DNA from: JALOAF01 sp964609035
Lineage (GTDB): Bacteria; Patescibacteriota; Gracilibacteria; Absconditabacterales; Absconditicoccaceae
Direction of reading: 5' to 3'
Assembly (NCBI GenBank): GCA_964609035.1
Contig: CAZSQL010000001.1
Location: 1 to 64,000, forward strand
DNA: 64,000 nt
Positions 44,515-53,557 of the stretch are shown here, piece after piece. The notes under the pieces were generated by a model, which did no database searches, was not told where the DNA came from, and saw nothing but the letters and a program-made list of their open reading frames with translations. Every line of letters begins with the position of its first letter. Position 1 is the stretch's first letter. Both the position numbers and the translations under genes were made by a program.

Positions 44515-44802
44515 TTATTTTTCGTCTCAAAGAACATACTCATTCAAAATATCATTTTTGATGCTTTCCAAAAGTCCTGGATAATCTTCCAGTCTTTCAT
44601 TCAATATTTTGTCTAAATAAGTATCATCTTTGCTATTCACCCAATTTTTCATATCTTCTTCTGTCAAAACTCATTCTACAGTATCTAGTAACTCTTCTTC
44701 CATCATGTCGTATAATACATCTTTGTCTACCACATCTCATCACTTTTCATATTCTGTGATGTAATTGTGTATATAATCTACTGTCTCTCTTAGTGTTTTC
44801 AT
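44515..44802 (-). CDS. Unknown 95-residue acidic protein
   Basis: Not recognised. It is a highly acidic helical protein (EEDMKNWVNSKDDTYLDKIL, YPGLLESIKND) with three TGA glycines and no membrane segment. It starts seven bases after the stop of the coiled-coil gene and lies in the minus operon. It could be a chaperone-like partner for its large neighbours, by analogy with small acidic proteins beside exported substrates; that is inference only. Confidence 0.7.
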
Positions 44803-44809
44803 TTTTTAT

Positions 44810-45931
44810 TTATCTTAATTTAATAAAATCATTTTTATATCTTTTGTGATAATAATTTAATCTAGATTCAATTTGCTTGATGGAATTTGCATCTTTTTCT
44901 GATAGTCAATTTTTACCCAACTTTTCTTTTAAATCATCTATAAACGCTTTTTTTTGCTGGTCAAATATTGAATCTAATTGTGTTTTATTGTCTATAGACC
45001 ATCGATTTTTTACTCTCTGTAGTGCCATTCATATTTTTCATCACTTTGTCAGATAAGATTTTGCTAAAAAGTATTTCAATCATTTTGCTGGATCGTCTCA
45101 TATTTTATTAAACATGTTTATGGTTTTATTTATTCTTCTACGAGTACGTAAATTTCTCACAACGGATATTTCTCACAAAGATAATCTAGATCTTCATCAT
45201 TCGGTTCTTACTGGAAACAATTTTCCATCAATCCATTTTGTATCTAACTTATCTATTTTATCACCTGTCTTTCATATTACCTCTCCTTTTTCATTTTTCA
45301 CATCATCTTGATATCAAGGAATATTCTCAGCATCTTTATATGACTGATTTTCTTCTTGAAGTTTTTTCATCTCTGCACGAAGTTCTTCTTTTGCCTTCTT
45401 TAGATCCGCTAATTCTTTTTTCAATTTATCGGCTTCTTTTTTATCTTGCTTGTTAGCTTTCAATAAATCATCCAATTTTTTTGTATTTTCTTTTTCTTTT
45501 TCTTTCATCTCTTTTTCTTTTTTATCTAATTCTGATTTTAAGTCATTGATAGAATCATTAGCTCATAGAAGTTGTTTTTTTAACTGTTCGGCTAAATCAC
45601 TTTGTTTTTGTTTTTCTTTTTCCAAGTTTGCTTTATTTTTTTCATTTTCTTTGTTTTTTTTCTGTAAATTATCTGTTTGAATTTTCAAAACTTCAGCTAT
45701 CAACTTAACAACATCTGCATTTCACTCTGCATTTGCCTTCTTTTGAACATCTAACAAATCTTTACTAGATTTTTCTACTAATTCTTTTTTATATTCTTTT
45801 TTGATACTTCAGTTTGGATTTTTATTTTGAGTTATTCAGTCTTTTATTTCTGAAAACAAAATATCCGCAGCATTAGTATTTTTACTACCTTGGTTTCTAG
45901 AATTAGATTTATTGTTTGAAGAATTAACCAT
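44810..45931 (-). CDS. Unknown 373-residue coiled-coil protein
   Basis: The first gene of the minus operon. After an Asn/Ser-rich start (MVNSSNNKSNSRN), residues about 75-200 are a long coiled coil almost wholly of Lys, Glu, Leu and Asn. A globular part follows with VRTEGGRSRLSLGEISVVRNLRTRRRINKTI-type sequence (about 240-265). The end is helical (GLSEKDANSIKQIESRLNYY). No signal peptide is present. It could be a cytoplasmic scaffold for the large proteins that follow. No family was recognised. Confidence 0.75.
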
Positions 45932-45972
45932 CTTTTTTTATAAAAAAATAAATTAAAATCTGAACTAATACT

Positions 45973-46001
45973 AGTATACAGCAAAAAACAAAATTTATCA
46001 A
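45973..46001 (-). promoter_or_regulatory. Promoter of the minus operon (45931 to 36019)
   Basis: On the minus strand TTGATA (45996-46001), 17-base spacer, TATACT (45973-45978), 41 bases before the ATG. Confidence 0.65.
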
Positions 46002-46029
46002 ATTATTGGAAATTTAAATGCAATTAGAT

Positions 46030-46057
46030 TTGACAAATATTATAAAATATTTATAAT
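46030..46057 (+). promoter_or_regulatory. Promoter of the plus unit (46091 to 47701)
   Basis: TTGACA (46030-46035), 16-base spacer, TATAAT (46052-46057), 33 bases before the ATG at 46091. It lies back to back with the minus promoter. Confidence 0.7.
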
Positions 46058-46090
46058 TATGTTGTATTTTTTAAATTTTAAACTTATTCA

Positions 46091-46348
46091 ATGGCTGACT
46101 ACAAAGCAAAATTAGAAAAATATGAAGAATCTTACAATAGACCAGACAATCGTAAGATTAACGATATTTTAAAAAAAGTTGATTATGAAATATCTAAAAT
46201 TTTGTTGAAAGAAGAAAAAAATGAAACTCTGGATATATTATATAAAGTAAAAGAAAATTTATTACAATCTGATTTGAATTGAGCAATTAATGAATTAGAG
46301 AGAATAATAGATAAAAATATTGAAAAAGAATTAAAAATTTTATTTTAA
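46091..46348 (+). CDS. Unknown 85-residue helical protein
   Basis: Not recognised. It is a Lys/Glu/Leu-rich, probably all-helical soluble protein (YKAKLEKYEESYN, ISKILLKEEKNETLDILYK) with one TGA glycine. Twelve bases separate it from the 446-residue gene, so the two form an operon. It may be a small partner or chaperone for that protein; this is inferred from position alone. Confidence 0.7.
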
Positions 46349-46360
46349 TTTTTTAAAAAA

Positions 46361-47701
46361 ATGGCTGGACCAAATTATGCATGAAAAGCAGTTGGATGAC
46401 TGACACACATTGGGCTTACTCCTGTACAAGCATGAGTGACTGTAGCTGATGCTGTATGAACTAGTGTAAAAACTGTCTTGGATACGTGAAGAAATTTACT
46501 GAAGACATTAGCATATCCTTTTACAAGTAAAACCTGGAAACCAAAGTGGAAAGAAGATTACAAAAAAACTTGGAAATGATTTTCTGATAGACAAAAAGAT
46601 CACTGGAACAGTTATGTCGCTCCTTTTAAGTGAGATGGCAACAAGGCTCCTTTATTAGCTAAGGCTACTGGTGGAATTACTCATTTTGCTACTGCAATAC
46701 CAGCAAATGCTATTATGACTACTTTAGACGCGACTTATTCAGCAGTTAAAACACCATTTTCTATATTAAAAAACACTGGAAAAACTTTATTATATCCATT
46801 TACCAGCAAGACTTGGAAACCTACTTTTGGAAAAGATCTCAAAGAAATTTGGTGAAAAGAAAAATGATTCGCAGCTAGGACTAGCAATAGCTGGAAAGAA
46901 GTTTTTGATGTAATGCCAGAAAAATGATCAAGATGAGGAGACGATAAAATTGAAGATGAATGATGAGAAGAAGATGAAAATGAAACAATGAACACACAAA
47001 TTCCAGCAAAACCTGAAATAAAACCTGTAGAAAAAAAGACTTCAGAAGCACCAAAAGCAGAAAACAAATCAGATTGAAAAACAAACAATTGAGACAAGAC
47101 ACCTAAAAATTCAAATGACAAAGAAAAAACTGATTCCGAATCAGAAAAAGGTAAGGTTGAAAAAGAAGAATTAAAAAAAGATACTATAATAACAAGAGAT
47201 ACAATAAAAGATAATCCTGATACTATTTTTGTATTTGGAGACAATTTAGAAGCTAAAAAGTCTGATACAGAGGCAGTTAAGCAAAAATGAGAAAACAAAG
47301 ATATTGTGGAGAAATCTGGATGACAAGCCAAAGAAATGAGAGCAAAAATAAAGAATGGGAAAAAAGATATATCAAACAGCTTTTGAATACCAACTATGAA
47401 AAACTTTGGAGAATGTATGAATGATGGCGAACTAGATGAAAATAAAAAAAATATTGATGAATCAATAAATGAGATAAAGAGTTTATCTAAATGAAAAAAA
47501 ATACATATACCTTTTGATAAAGCAAAAAATCAATACAACATATGAACTGGTATATCTGACTTAGAAAATAATGCCCCACAAACATTTAAGTATCTACAAG
47601 AAGAATTAAAAAAATTAGATGAATGAAATACAAAAAATAGTCGTGGATATGAAACAAATTTCAGATGAGAGGTAGATAAGACATATTCTATGGCTGCCTA
47701 A
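46361..47701 (+). CDS. 446-residue protein with duplicated hydrophobic module and DUF7831-like domain
   Basis: The N-terminal half holds two copies of a module ending in YPFTSKTWKP (near residues 46-55 and 145-154), each preceded by a Gly/Ala/Thr hydrophobic stretch. A low-complexity acidic and Lys/Pro region follows to about 285. The C-terminal part (about 287-430) reads DTIFVFGDNLEAKK, GGQAKEMR, SFGIPTMK, HIPFDKAKNQYNIGTGISDL and APQTFKYLQEEL. That is the motif order of the phage-associated DUF7831 family as I know it (function unproven). This looks like a delivered effector: a membrane-targeting head with an enzymatic tail. TGA glycines are common. Confidence 0.75.
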
Positions 47702-47776
47702 TTTCTACAACGCGAGTGCTTTTTAGAATCCGTTTGACACTATAGAGCTATTTATATTTTATCATCTATTGTTCTA

Positions 47777-47860
47777 AATCCCCCCACCCCCTTTCTATTA
47801 AAGGGGGGACATCAACTATTCCCCCTCTTTGATAGAAAGAGGGGGTTGGGGGAGATTTAA
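47777..47860. repeat. GC-rich inverted repeat
   Basis: AAATCCCCCCACCCCC at the left is matched by GGGGGTTGGGGGAGATTT at the right, with two smaller CCCCCT/AGGGGG hairpins between. It stands out sharply from the AT-rich background, and its ends resemble those of the GC-rich inserts in the ABC-F and glycosyltransferase genes. Confidence 0.65.
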
Positions 47861-47897
47861 AATAGATTATGGATTTATTTTTTCCTCCTCCTGCAAG

Positions 47898-47940
47898 CGC
47901 GAATTTTTACCAATCCTTTGGTTGGCAAATTCGCGCTTAC
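47898..47940. terminator. Strong hairpin, likely terminator-like
   Basis: AAGCGCGAATTT pairs with AAATTCGCGCTT, with ACCAA/TTGGT nested inside, followed by ACTTTTTAAATT. It follows the 446-residue gene by about 200 bases, so it could end that transcript. Confidence 0.5.
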
Positions 47941-48005
47941 TTTTTAAATTAAAAAAAAATCATAAAGTTCTGATTATAGCCGACCAACAAAAAGTCCCCC
48001 ATTTT

Positions 48006-48033
48006 TTGACAAAAACAAAAAAAGGTTTATAAT
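48006..48033 (+). promoter_or_regulatory. Consensus promoter for the 416-residue metallopeptidase gene
   Basis: TTGACA (48006-48011), 16-base spacer, TATAAT (48028-48033). Because an in-frame ATG at 48032 overlaps the -10, translation must start at 48038 (leaderless) or at 48062. Confidence 0.72.
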
Positions 48034-48061
48034 GGATATGATTTATATTATAAACCAACAA

Positions 48062-49312
48062 ATGTGAAACGGTTTAAATAGAATATGAAATACTGCAGCT
48101 ATACCAATTAGAATGTGATGAACAGCTGTAACAACATCAGCAGATTTGCTGAATACTTTTTATACTTTTCACAAAGAATGATATGAAGTTTTGGCAAATA
48201 CTACAAAAAATATAAAAGATGTTTTGCTCTGAGCGTGGAATCATGGTAAATGGTATCATAAAGCTATGAATATACCACTAAGTCCCATAATAGCTACATG
48301 AACAGCTTTGGAATGATCTATAAGATCTACGGTACAACCAATAGTAAATTGAGTTGTAAATACTTGGAATACTGGTGTAAACACAATAAAAAATGCACGA
48401 AAATGATCATTTGGAAGGCTGTTTTCCAAAAAACCTCTTTCAGATTTTTCTTATGAGCATTTAAAAACTAGACCATTGACCGTAAATAACTGGTTTTCTA
48501 AATTACAATTTGCTAGATGAAGTTCTAGCGGATCAGAAAAAAATGAAGCAGCAGTCGTTGTTTCAGACAAAAAAGAAGATAAGAAAAAAGAAAAAAGCAA
48601 AGAAGATAAAAATAAAGAAGAATGAAAACAAGAAAAACAAAAAGCCGACAAAAACGATGAAAACCCAAACAAAAAGGAAGATTGAGACAAAGAAAAAGAA
48701 AAAAGCAAAGAAGATAAAAATAAAGAAACTTGATATAAAAAAGCGGAAGAAATATTAAAAGATTCAAAACATGGTAGTAAAATTTTTGCAAACATACGTG
48801 CTCGCATACCAAATTTAGAATTTATTTTTGATGAAAGTTCTAGTGTAGGAAGTGTAGCAAAAGAAACAAATAAGTTAACAGTAGGTATGAAAATGCCATC
48901 TGATGAAAAACAAATCGCGCCACTTAACATAAAAAAAGATGTGAAAGAGCAAGTAAAACATGTATTGCTACATGAGATGTGACATATCATGATTGGTAAT
49001 CATTTATGAAAAGCGGAAAAAGCTTTAAATATTAGTAAAAATATTTTTGAAAAAGATAAAACAACCCTAACTCCTTTGTCGCAGTTGTGAATATATAAGA
49101 CAGCTGAGGATAAGGCAAAAGAAGACCTATCTGAGATGATAGCTCTTTATGCAAACAAAAATGATGATCTAGACAAATATTTGTGAAAACTTACTTCAGA
49201 CAAAAAAGAAGATGAAGAATATAGAAAAAAATTCCAATTAGCAAAAATTTCCAAAGAAGATGTTAAAGTGATAAAAGATGCTTGTGAAAGCTTAGTTGAT
49301 GAATATAGTTAA
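48062..49312 (+). CDS. 416-residue protein with a HExxH metallopeptidase domain
   Basis: The N-terminal part is Gly/Thr-rich and weakly hydrophobic (about 1-110). A very Lys/Glu-rich low-complexity linker spans about 160-225. The C-terminal domain contains VLLHEMGHIMIGNH (HEMGH at about 304-308) and, some 50 residues on, EDLSEMIALYA, which offers a glutamate as third zinc ligand. It is thus probably an exported or membrane-associated zinc peptidase sharing its layout with the 446- and 1617-residue proteins. I start at ATG 48062 because earlier ATGs overlap the promoter; ATG 48038 is the alternative. Confidence 0.78.
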
Positions 49313-49339
49313 ATATTAGACTTTAGACTTTGGCTAAAT

Positions 49340-49545
49340 TCTTGTTGTGGCATTATTGTCATTCCGAGATGTTCTATCTTGCGAGGAATCTAACTATTAG
49401 ATCTCTCGCAATCTTTTACACTCCCGCTGAAGACGGGACAGGTCGAGATGACAAATCCGCAAGATAGATTCGCTCCCGCTAAAGACGTGACAGGTCGAGA
49501 TAACAAATCCAAAAGATATGGTACTTCGAGACGACAAACAAAAAA
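49340..49545. repeat. REP-like repeat region
   Basis: Repeated GTCATTCCGAGAT-, CGAGGAATC- and GGTCGAGATGACAAATCC-type units occur with CTCCCGCTGAAGACGGGAC and CTCCCGCTAAAGACGTGAC. These form nested inverted repeats. The same core is inserted in rlmE. There is no coding content. Confidence 0.55.
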
Positions 49546-49577
49546 GACTTTATGACTTTCAACTTTTAACTTTCGAC

Positions 49578-51140
49578 TTAATATATGGTGTCTGCCAAAT
49601 TTTGTTCTATCAAATTTTTTTGAGAAATATTTTCTGTAAGACTTATTGCTTTTAAGTAATAAGTTTTTGATTTTTCATTTAGATTTTTGTTTTTTTAAAA
49701 ATCTCAAAGAGCTTGGAATATATGTGCCTGAGGATATTTTTCTGCCAAATAAAGTAGACTATTTTCGACATCATCTAAATTTTCATTTGCTATATTAATA
49801 CCTACTTCCCCATACAAACATGTATCATTTGTCTGACCAAAAATATCATAACAAGTAGACACATAATCATAAGATATTTGCCTATATTTTGAGTATACAT
49901 TATGTTTTGTGTTGTTTGAAAAAGGCTGATAAAAAACCACATCATAAAAAGTTTTAAAATCAGATGTTTTTAAATTATTCTGTCACAAAAGTCTTTGCCA
50001 TACCTGTATCATCCTTTCTTCATCTTGCAACTTTCTATAATTTAATAACAAATATCTATATGCATCTGTTTTGTATTTTGAATTATTTGTAAGCTGAGAT
50101 AATGTCAGGATAGATTCTGGACTGTCTCAAAGCCAATATTGAGATACTCAAATATAAAAATTATATTTGTCTTGATTTTCTATATCTAGGGAATTTAATA
50201 CATAAAAATTTTCAATAGCCTTTTCTCGATTATTGATTAAAAAATTTGAATAAGCTAATACCTGATAAGGTAAAATATATTCTCTATTTTGTAATATAGA
50301 TTCTACAGCTAATTTGTTGGCAATAGAAAAATATCAATTTTTCATCAAAACAAGTGCTATTAGAGAATCCTTATAGTAAGATGGAACTCATTTTTGATTG
50401 TTAAACTTAATTATTGAATCATTTACTTGAGATATAATATTTTTATATACAGGTGCTTGAATTTGTTTAAAAATTTCATTTGCTCATAAATAATCTTTAG
50501 ACCAAATTTTTGCAAGTCACTGATAAAATAGATAATCGTCTGCTGAAATCAAAGATTTATATTTCATTTGATCTGCAAAAGACATAAATTTATTCATACT
50601 ATGTGGATCTGTTATAGATAAAGTATTGATCTGTGTATAAAAATATGATTTTGCATCTACCTTAGAATTTTTCAATATATCTATATCTCCTATGTATGAT
50701 TTCGCTTTTTCAAACTGATAATCTATCAATAATTTATCTACCAAAATTTTTAAAACATCGTTACTTTTGGTTTTGCTATATATTTTTTCAAGTGTATCAA
50801 TATTGTTTATATTGCTTCCAATGTCTTTGAAATTTAAACTATTTGTATCCAATCCTTCTTCTTTGTTTTGTTGACTTATCTTTTGGTAATGATATTCAGA
50901 ATCTTGTTGTTCTATAATATATTTATTATCAATTTCCTTAGAAAAAACATCATCTGCAGAACTATGAACATTTTGTTCATTGATATCTATTTGTGCTATA
51001 TTTGTTTGTTGCTTTATATTTTCCATACCTCCCATATTTTCTTTACTCTTACTAGAAAAAATAGCATCCGTAAACAAAAACGATGTTCGCGACAACAGTA
51101 TTACAAGTAATATTATAAAATTTTCTTTGTTGTTGTGCAT
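49578..51140 (-). CDS. TPR-type secreted or anchored protein with an in-frame stop near its end
   Basis: An N-terminal hydrophobic segment (about 8-26) is followed by an Asn/Gln-rich linker. Helical repeats then run from about 120 to the end, in a TPR-like pattern (ENFYVLNSLDIENQDKYNFY, QYWLGDSPESILTL, AEKYPQAHIFQALG). Translation stops at TAA 49695-49697 (481 residues). The same frame beyond the stop continues as a convincing TPR helix (KSKTYYLKAISLTENISQKN) to TAA 49578. The stop is therefore a nonsense change or a sequencing error, costing about 39 codons. The role is unknown. It has a good promoter. Confidence 0.75.
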
Positions 51141-51176
51141 CTCAATAAAATTTGTAATTTATAAATTCATAAATAA

Positions 51177-51204
51177 ATTATATCTAGAAAAATAAATTTA
51201 TCAA
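51177..51204 (-). promoter_or_regulatory. Promoter of the TPR gene
   Basis: On the minus strand TTGATA (51199-51204), 16-base spacer, TATAAT (51177-51182), 36 bases before the ATG. It overlaps the T run of the uvrC terminator. Confidence 0.65.
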
Positions 51205-51228
51205 AAAAACCACCAAAATAAGTGGTAG
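51205..51228 (-). terminator. Terminator downstream of uvrC
   Basis: On the minus strand ACCACTTATTTTGGTGGT is followed by seven T. It lies about 100 bases after the uvrC stop, beyond the repeat-arm hairpin. Confidence 0.72.
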
Positions 51229-51246
51229 TAGTCTTGACAAAGAGCA

Positions 51247-51340
51247 AATTAGTTATCAAGTCTTCAAGTTTATAAAGTTTTATAACTTTATACTTTTAAC
51301 TTTATAACTTGATAACTTTATACTTTTAACTTTTAACTAA
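51247..51340. repeat. Intergenic repeat-arm hairpin after uvrC
   Basis: AGTTATCAAGTCTTCAAGTTTATAAAG on one side faces repeated CTTTATACTTTTAA and TTATAACTTGATAACTTTATAC on the other. The last codons of uvrC (LVKS) are formed from it. It is the same unit family as 10018, 15365 and 54130. Confidence 0.55.
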
Positions 51341-52951
51341 ACTATTTCTGCTTTGTTTTTTTCTATAAGAATTGGCAAACTTATGTGCTTCATCACGAAG
51401 TTTTACAAGAATCTGATCTGATTGGTCATACGACAAATCGAAACTTTTTATTTTGTAATCTTGGTCAAAATAAAATATCTTTTCTTTTTCTCATTTCAAT
51501 TTTCATCATGTTTTTCTAGCTGATCATTTACCAAGAGAGACAAAATCTACTTTATTGAAGATATCTTGAAATCGAGATTCTTTTAACAAATCTTTTAATA
51601 TCCCAAGTTGACCTTTTCATCCATCTATGATAAAAAGATCTGGAAAATCTAATTTATCTTTAAACCTTTTTAAAATAACATCCTTGATTGCATCATAATC
51701 ATCTCATAGATTTTTGTTTAATTTTTTTTCAATTTTATATCTACGATATAATTTATAATTTGGTATTCATCCTAAAAATCATGATAGACCACCACTTGTT
51801 TGAGATCATCCAAAATGAGAAATATCTACACACTCCATATGGTATGGAAAATTTTTTAATTTATATTTAGACTGCAGTTCATTTAACAAGTCGTTGATTA
51901 AATTATCATCTTTAAATGATTCAGATATAATATAAGATTCCAAAAATCAATTTGCTAAATTTATAATCTCATTTGTATTAGTTTTATTTAATTTTATTGA
52001 TTTATTGAAAAACAAAACTTTGTTAGATATTTTATTTTCTTTTAAATCACCAAGCTCTAATTCCAGTATCGACTTGAGTGATTTTTCATCTAAATCATCT
52101 TTTTTTTGTTTGTTGATAATTACATCAATTATTTTTCATTCATAAAAATTTAAAATAATATAAACAAGCCGACCTGATATCTCTTGTGTTTGACAGAAAT
52201 ACCCAGAAATACTCTTTGGAATAACTACTGTTTGTTGTTCTGTAATGCTTTCTATTTTTAGATATATGTCTCTAAGCTTTGCTGCTCGTTCAAAGTTTTG
52301 ATTTTCTGAAGATAATTTGATTTGTTCTTTTATTTCTTTTTCTACTGGTTTTGTGTTTCATTTAAAAAATTGTTCTATTATTTTTATTATGTCTGAGTAC
52401 TCTTTCTTTGTTAAGTCTGTGTTTGAAAAAACATCTTTTGAACACCATCATCTGCACAAGCCAAAATGATAATCTGAACATAATTTTCATTTATTAAATT
52501 CTGTTTTTTTGCATCATCTTCGTTTTAATATATACCTTAGATACTGCAGAAAGTCTTTTAAATTTCTAGTATTGTGTTTTGGTCATATGTAAGTTGACCC
52601 ATCTTTTAATTTATTTCTGGTTATAATTATCTGAGGAAATTCTTCATTTGTAATTTTTATATAGGCATAACTATTTGATCATTTCAACATATTGTTGAAA
52701 GGTGGTTGGTGTTTTTTTATCAAATTATCTTCCAAGTAGAGTGCCTCAGATTCTGTCTTTACTTGCAAAAAATCTATATCAAAAGCTTGATTTAGCATAT
52801 CTTGTTTTCGAACAGAATTTGGATTGAAATATTGTCAAACTCTATTTTTTAAATTTTTTGCTTTTCAGATATATAAAATATCATCTTTTTTATCTTTAAA
52901 TAGATATATTCATGGCTTATTTGGTATATTTTGCAATATTGCGATATTCAT
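51326..52951 (-). CDS. uvrC: Excinuclease ABC subunit C
   Basis: The 541-residue nuclease of nucleotide-excision repair, which incises either side of a lesion with UvrB. The GIY-YIG domain is PGIYLFKDKKDDILYIGKAKNLKNRV (about 12-38, split here by description). The UVR helix is near 200. The second nuclease domain has MECVDISHFGG near 350 and LFIIDGGKGQLG near 440. Usual UvrC is about 600 residues and ends in a double helix-hairpin-helix; here the protein ends soon after LRDEAHKFANSYRKKQ, so that DNA-binding tail is missing. TGA glycines are present. Translation starts at ATG MNIAILQNIPNKP. Confidence 0.93.
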
Positions 52952-53323
52952 AAAACAAAGCATATAAATAATAAAAATATTTATTGTATTTATAAATTTC
53001 TACATTATACCGAACCACATTAGAAATCCTTAATTTCTTCCCCTGCAGTACTGCGGGGTCTAGAAGTTATCGATATCGCTCTCTCATCCATCCCGAAATT
53101 TCGGGATTGGCGCTCGAGTATAAAAGTTTCTAATACCTGTCGGTATAAACCTGCCTGCCGCAGGCAAGTTCGACGTTTAAAAAATTTCAATTGTCCAGTT
53201 TTTCATGGCGTCTCAGTATAAACTTAAATTAAATATATTTTTTTTCAAGTATATGTTGATTTTAAAGCAAAATTTAATATACAATCTTTCTTTAAAAAAA
53301 ATATAAACAAAAAAAAATTAAAA
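52952..53323. other. Non-coding gap containing repeat copy B
   Basis: Contains the 218-base repeat copy (53005-53222) and an A/T-rich leader before the small foreign gene. A weak TTGATT/TATACA pair (about 53255-53282, 16-base spacer) may be its promoter. Confidence 0.6.
53005..53222. repeat. Dispersed repeat, copy B
   Basis: It has the same ends as copy A (ATTATACCGAACC ... GGCGTCTCAGTATAA), and the CTGCCTGCCGCAGGCAAGTTCGACG part is identical. It carries an extra segment of about 55 bases with the palindrome ATCCCGAAATTTCGGGAT (53090-53107), like a nested insertion. Confidence 0.78.
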
Positions 53324-53548
53324 ATGAGAGCAAAAGAACAAAGATTTGTAGCATCAGTATATGGTGCTTTTTGGTTTTTTTTGGGAGTTTGTTGTGGTAC
53401 TGAAAAATTTATCTATAATCCACTGCAAGATCCCAAAAAATATGACCTAAGTTTATTAATCCTAGGATCAGTTATTGTTGTCATATCTATTAAGATGACA
53501 ATAATAAATATAAAAAAACTTAAAGAAATTAAATCAGGGAATCCCTGA
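53324..53548 (+). CDS. Small two-helix membrane protein, probably foreign
   Basis: A 74-residue protein with two hydrophobic helices (about 10-25 and 43-60); not recognised. All glycines are GGN. The frame closes on TGA at 53546-53548, inside the stem of a strong terminator (53531-53557). Read with table 25 it would run through that terminator and into the 3' end of the opposite grpE gene for about 24 more codons. A TGA stop is therefore more likely to be its ancestral end. Its leader (AAACAAAAAAAAATTAAAA) resembles those of the other TGA-free genes. Confidence 0.7.
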   Translation: MRAKEQRFVASVYGAFWFFLGVCCGTEKFIYNPLQDPKKYDLSLLILGSVIVVISIKMTIINIKKLKEIKSGNP

Positions 53549-53557
53549 TTTTTTTTT
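53531..53557 (+). terminator. Terminator overlapping the end of the small foreign gene
   Basis: AAATCAGGGA is the exact inverted partner of ATCCCTGATTT, followed by nine T. It overlaps the TGA stop and ends where the grpE stop begins. Confidence 0.85.

Larger units (their letters stand above)
47702..48061. other. Non-coding gap with two strong inverted repeats and a promoter
   Basis: Contents: an element AAATCCCCCCACCCCC...GGGGGTTGGGGGAGATTT (47777-47860) with inner pairs; the hairpin AAGCG CGAATTT/AAATTCGCGCTT (47898-47940); and the promoter at 48006-48033. No ORF is present. Confidence 0.7.

Noticed and set aside
46735..47331. Minus-strand ORF of 198 codons
   Set aside because: Antisense of the low-complexity region of the DUF7831-like gene, which has a promoter, partner gene and TGA glycines in its own frame.
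48451..48990. Minus-strand ORF of 179 codons
   Set aside because: Antisense of the Lys/Glu-rich linker of the metallopeptidase gene; Ser/Phe/Leu-rich, with no start context.
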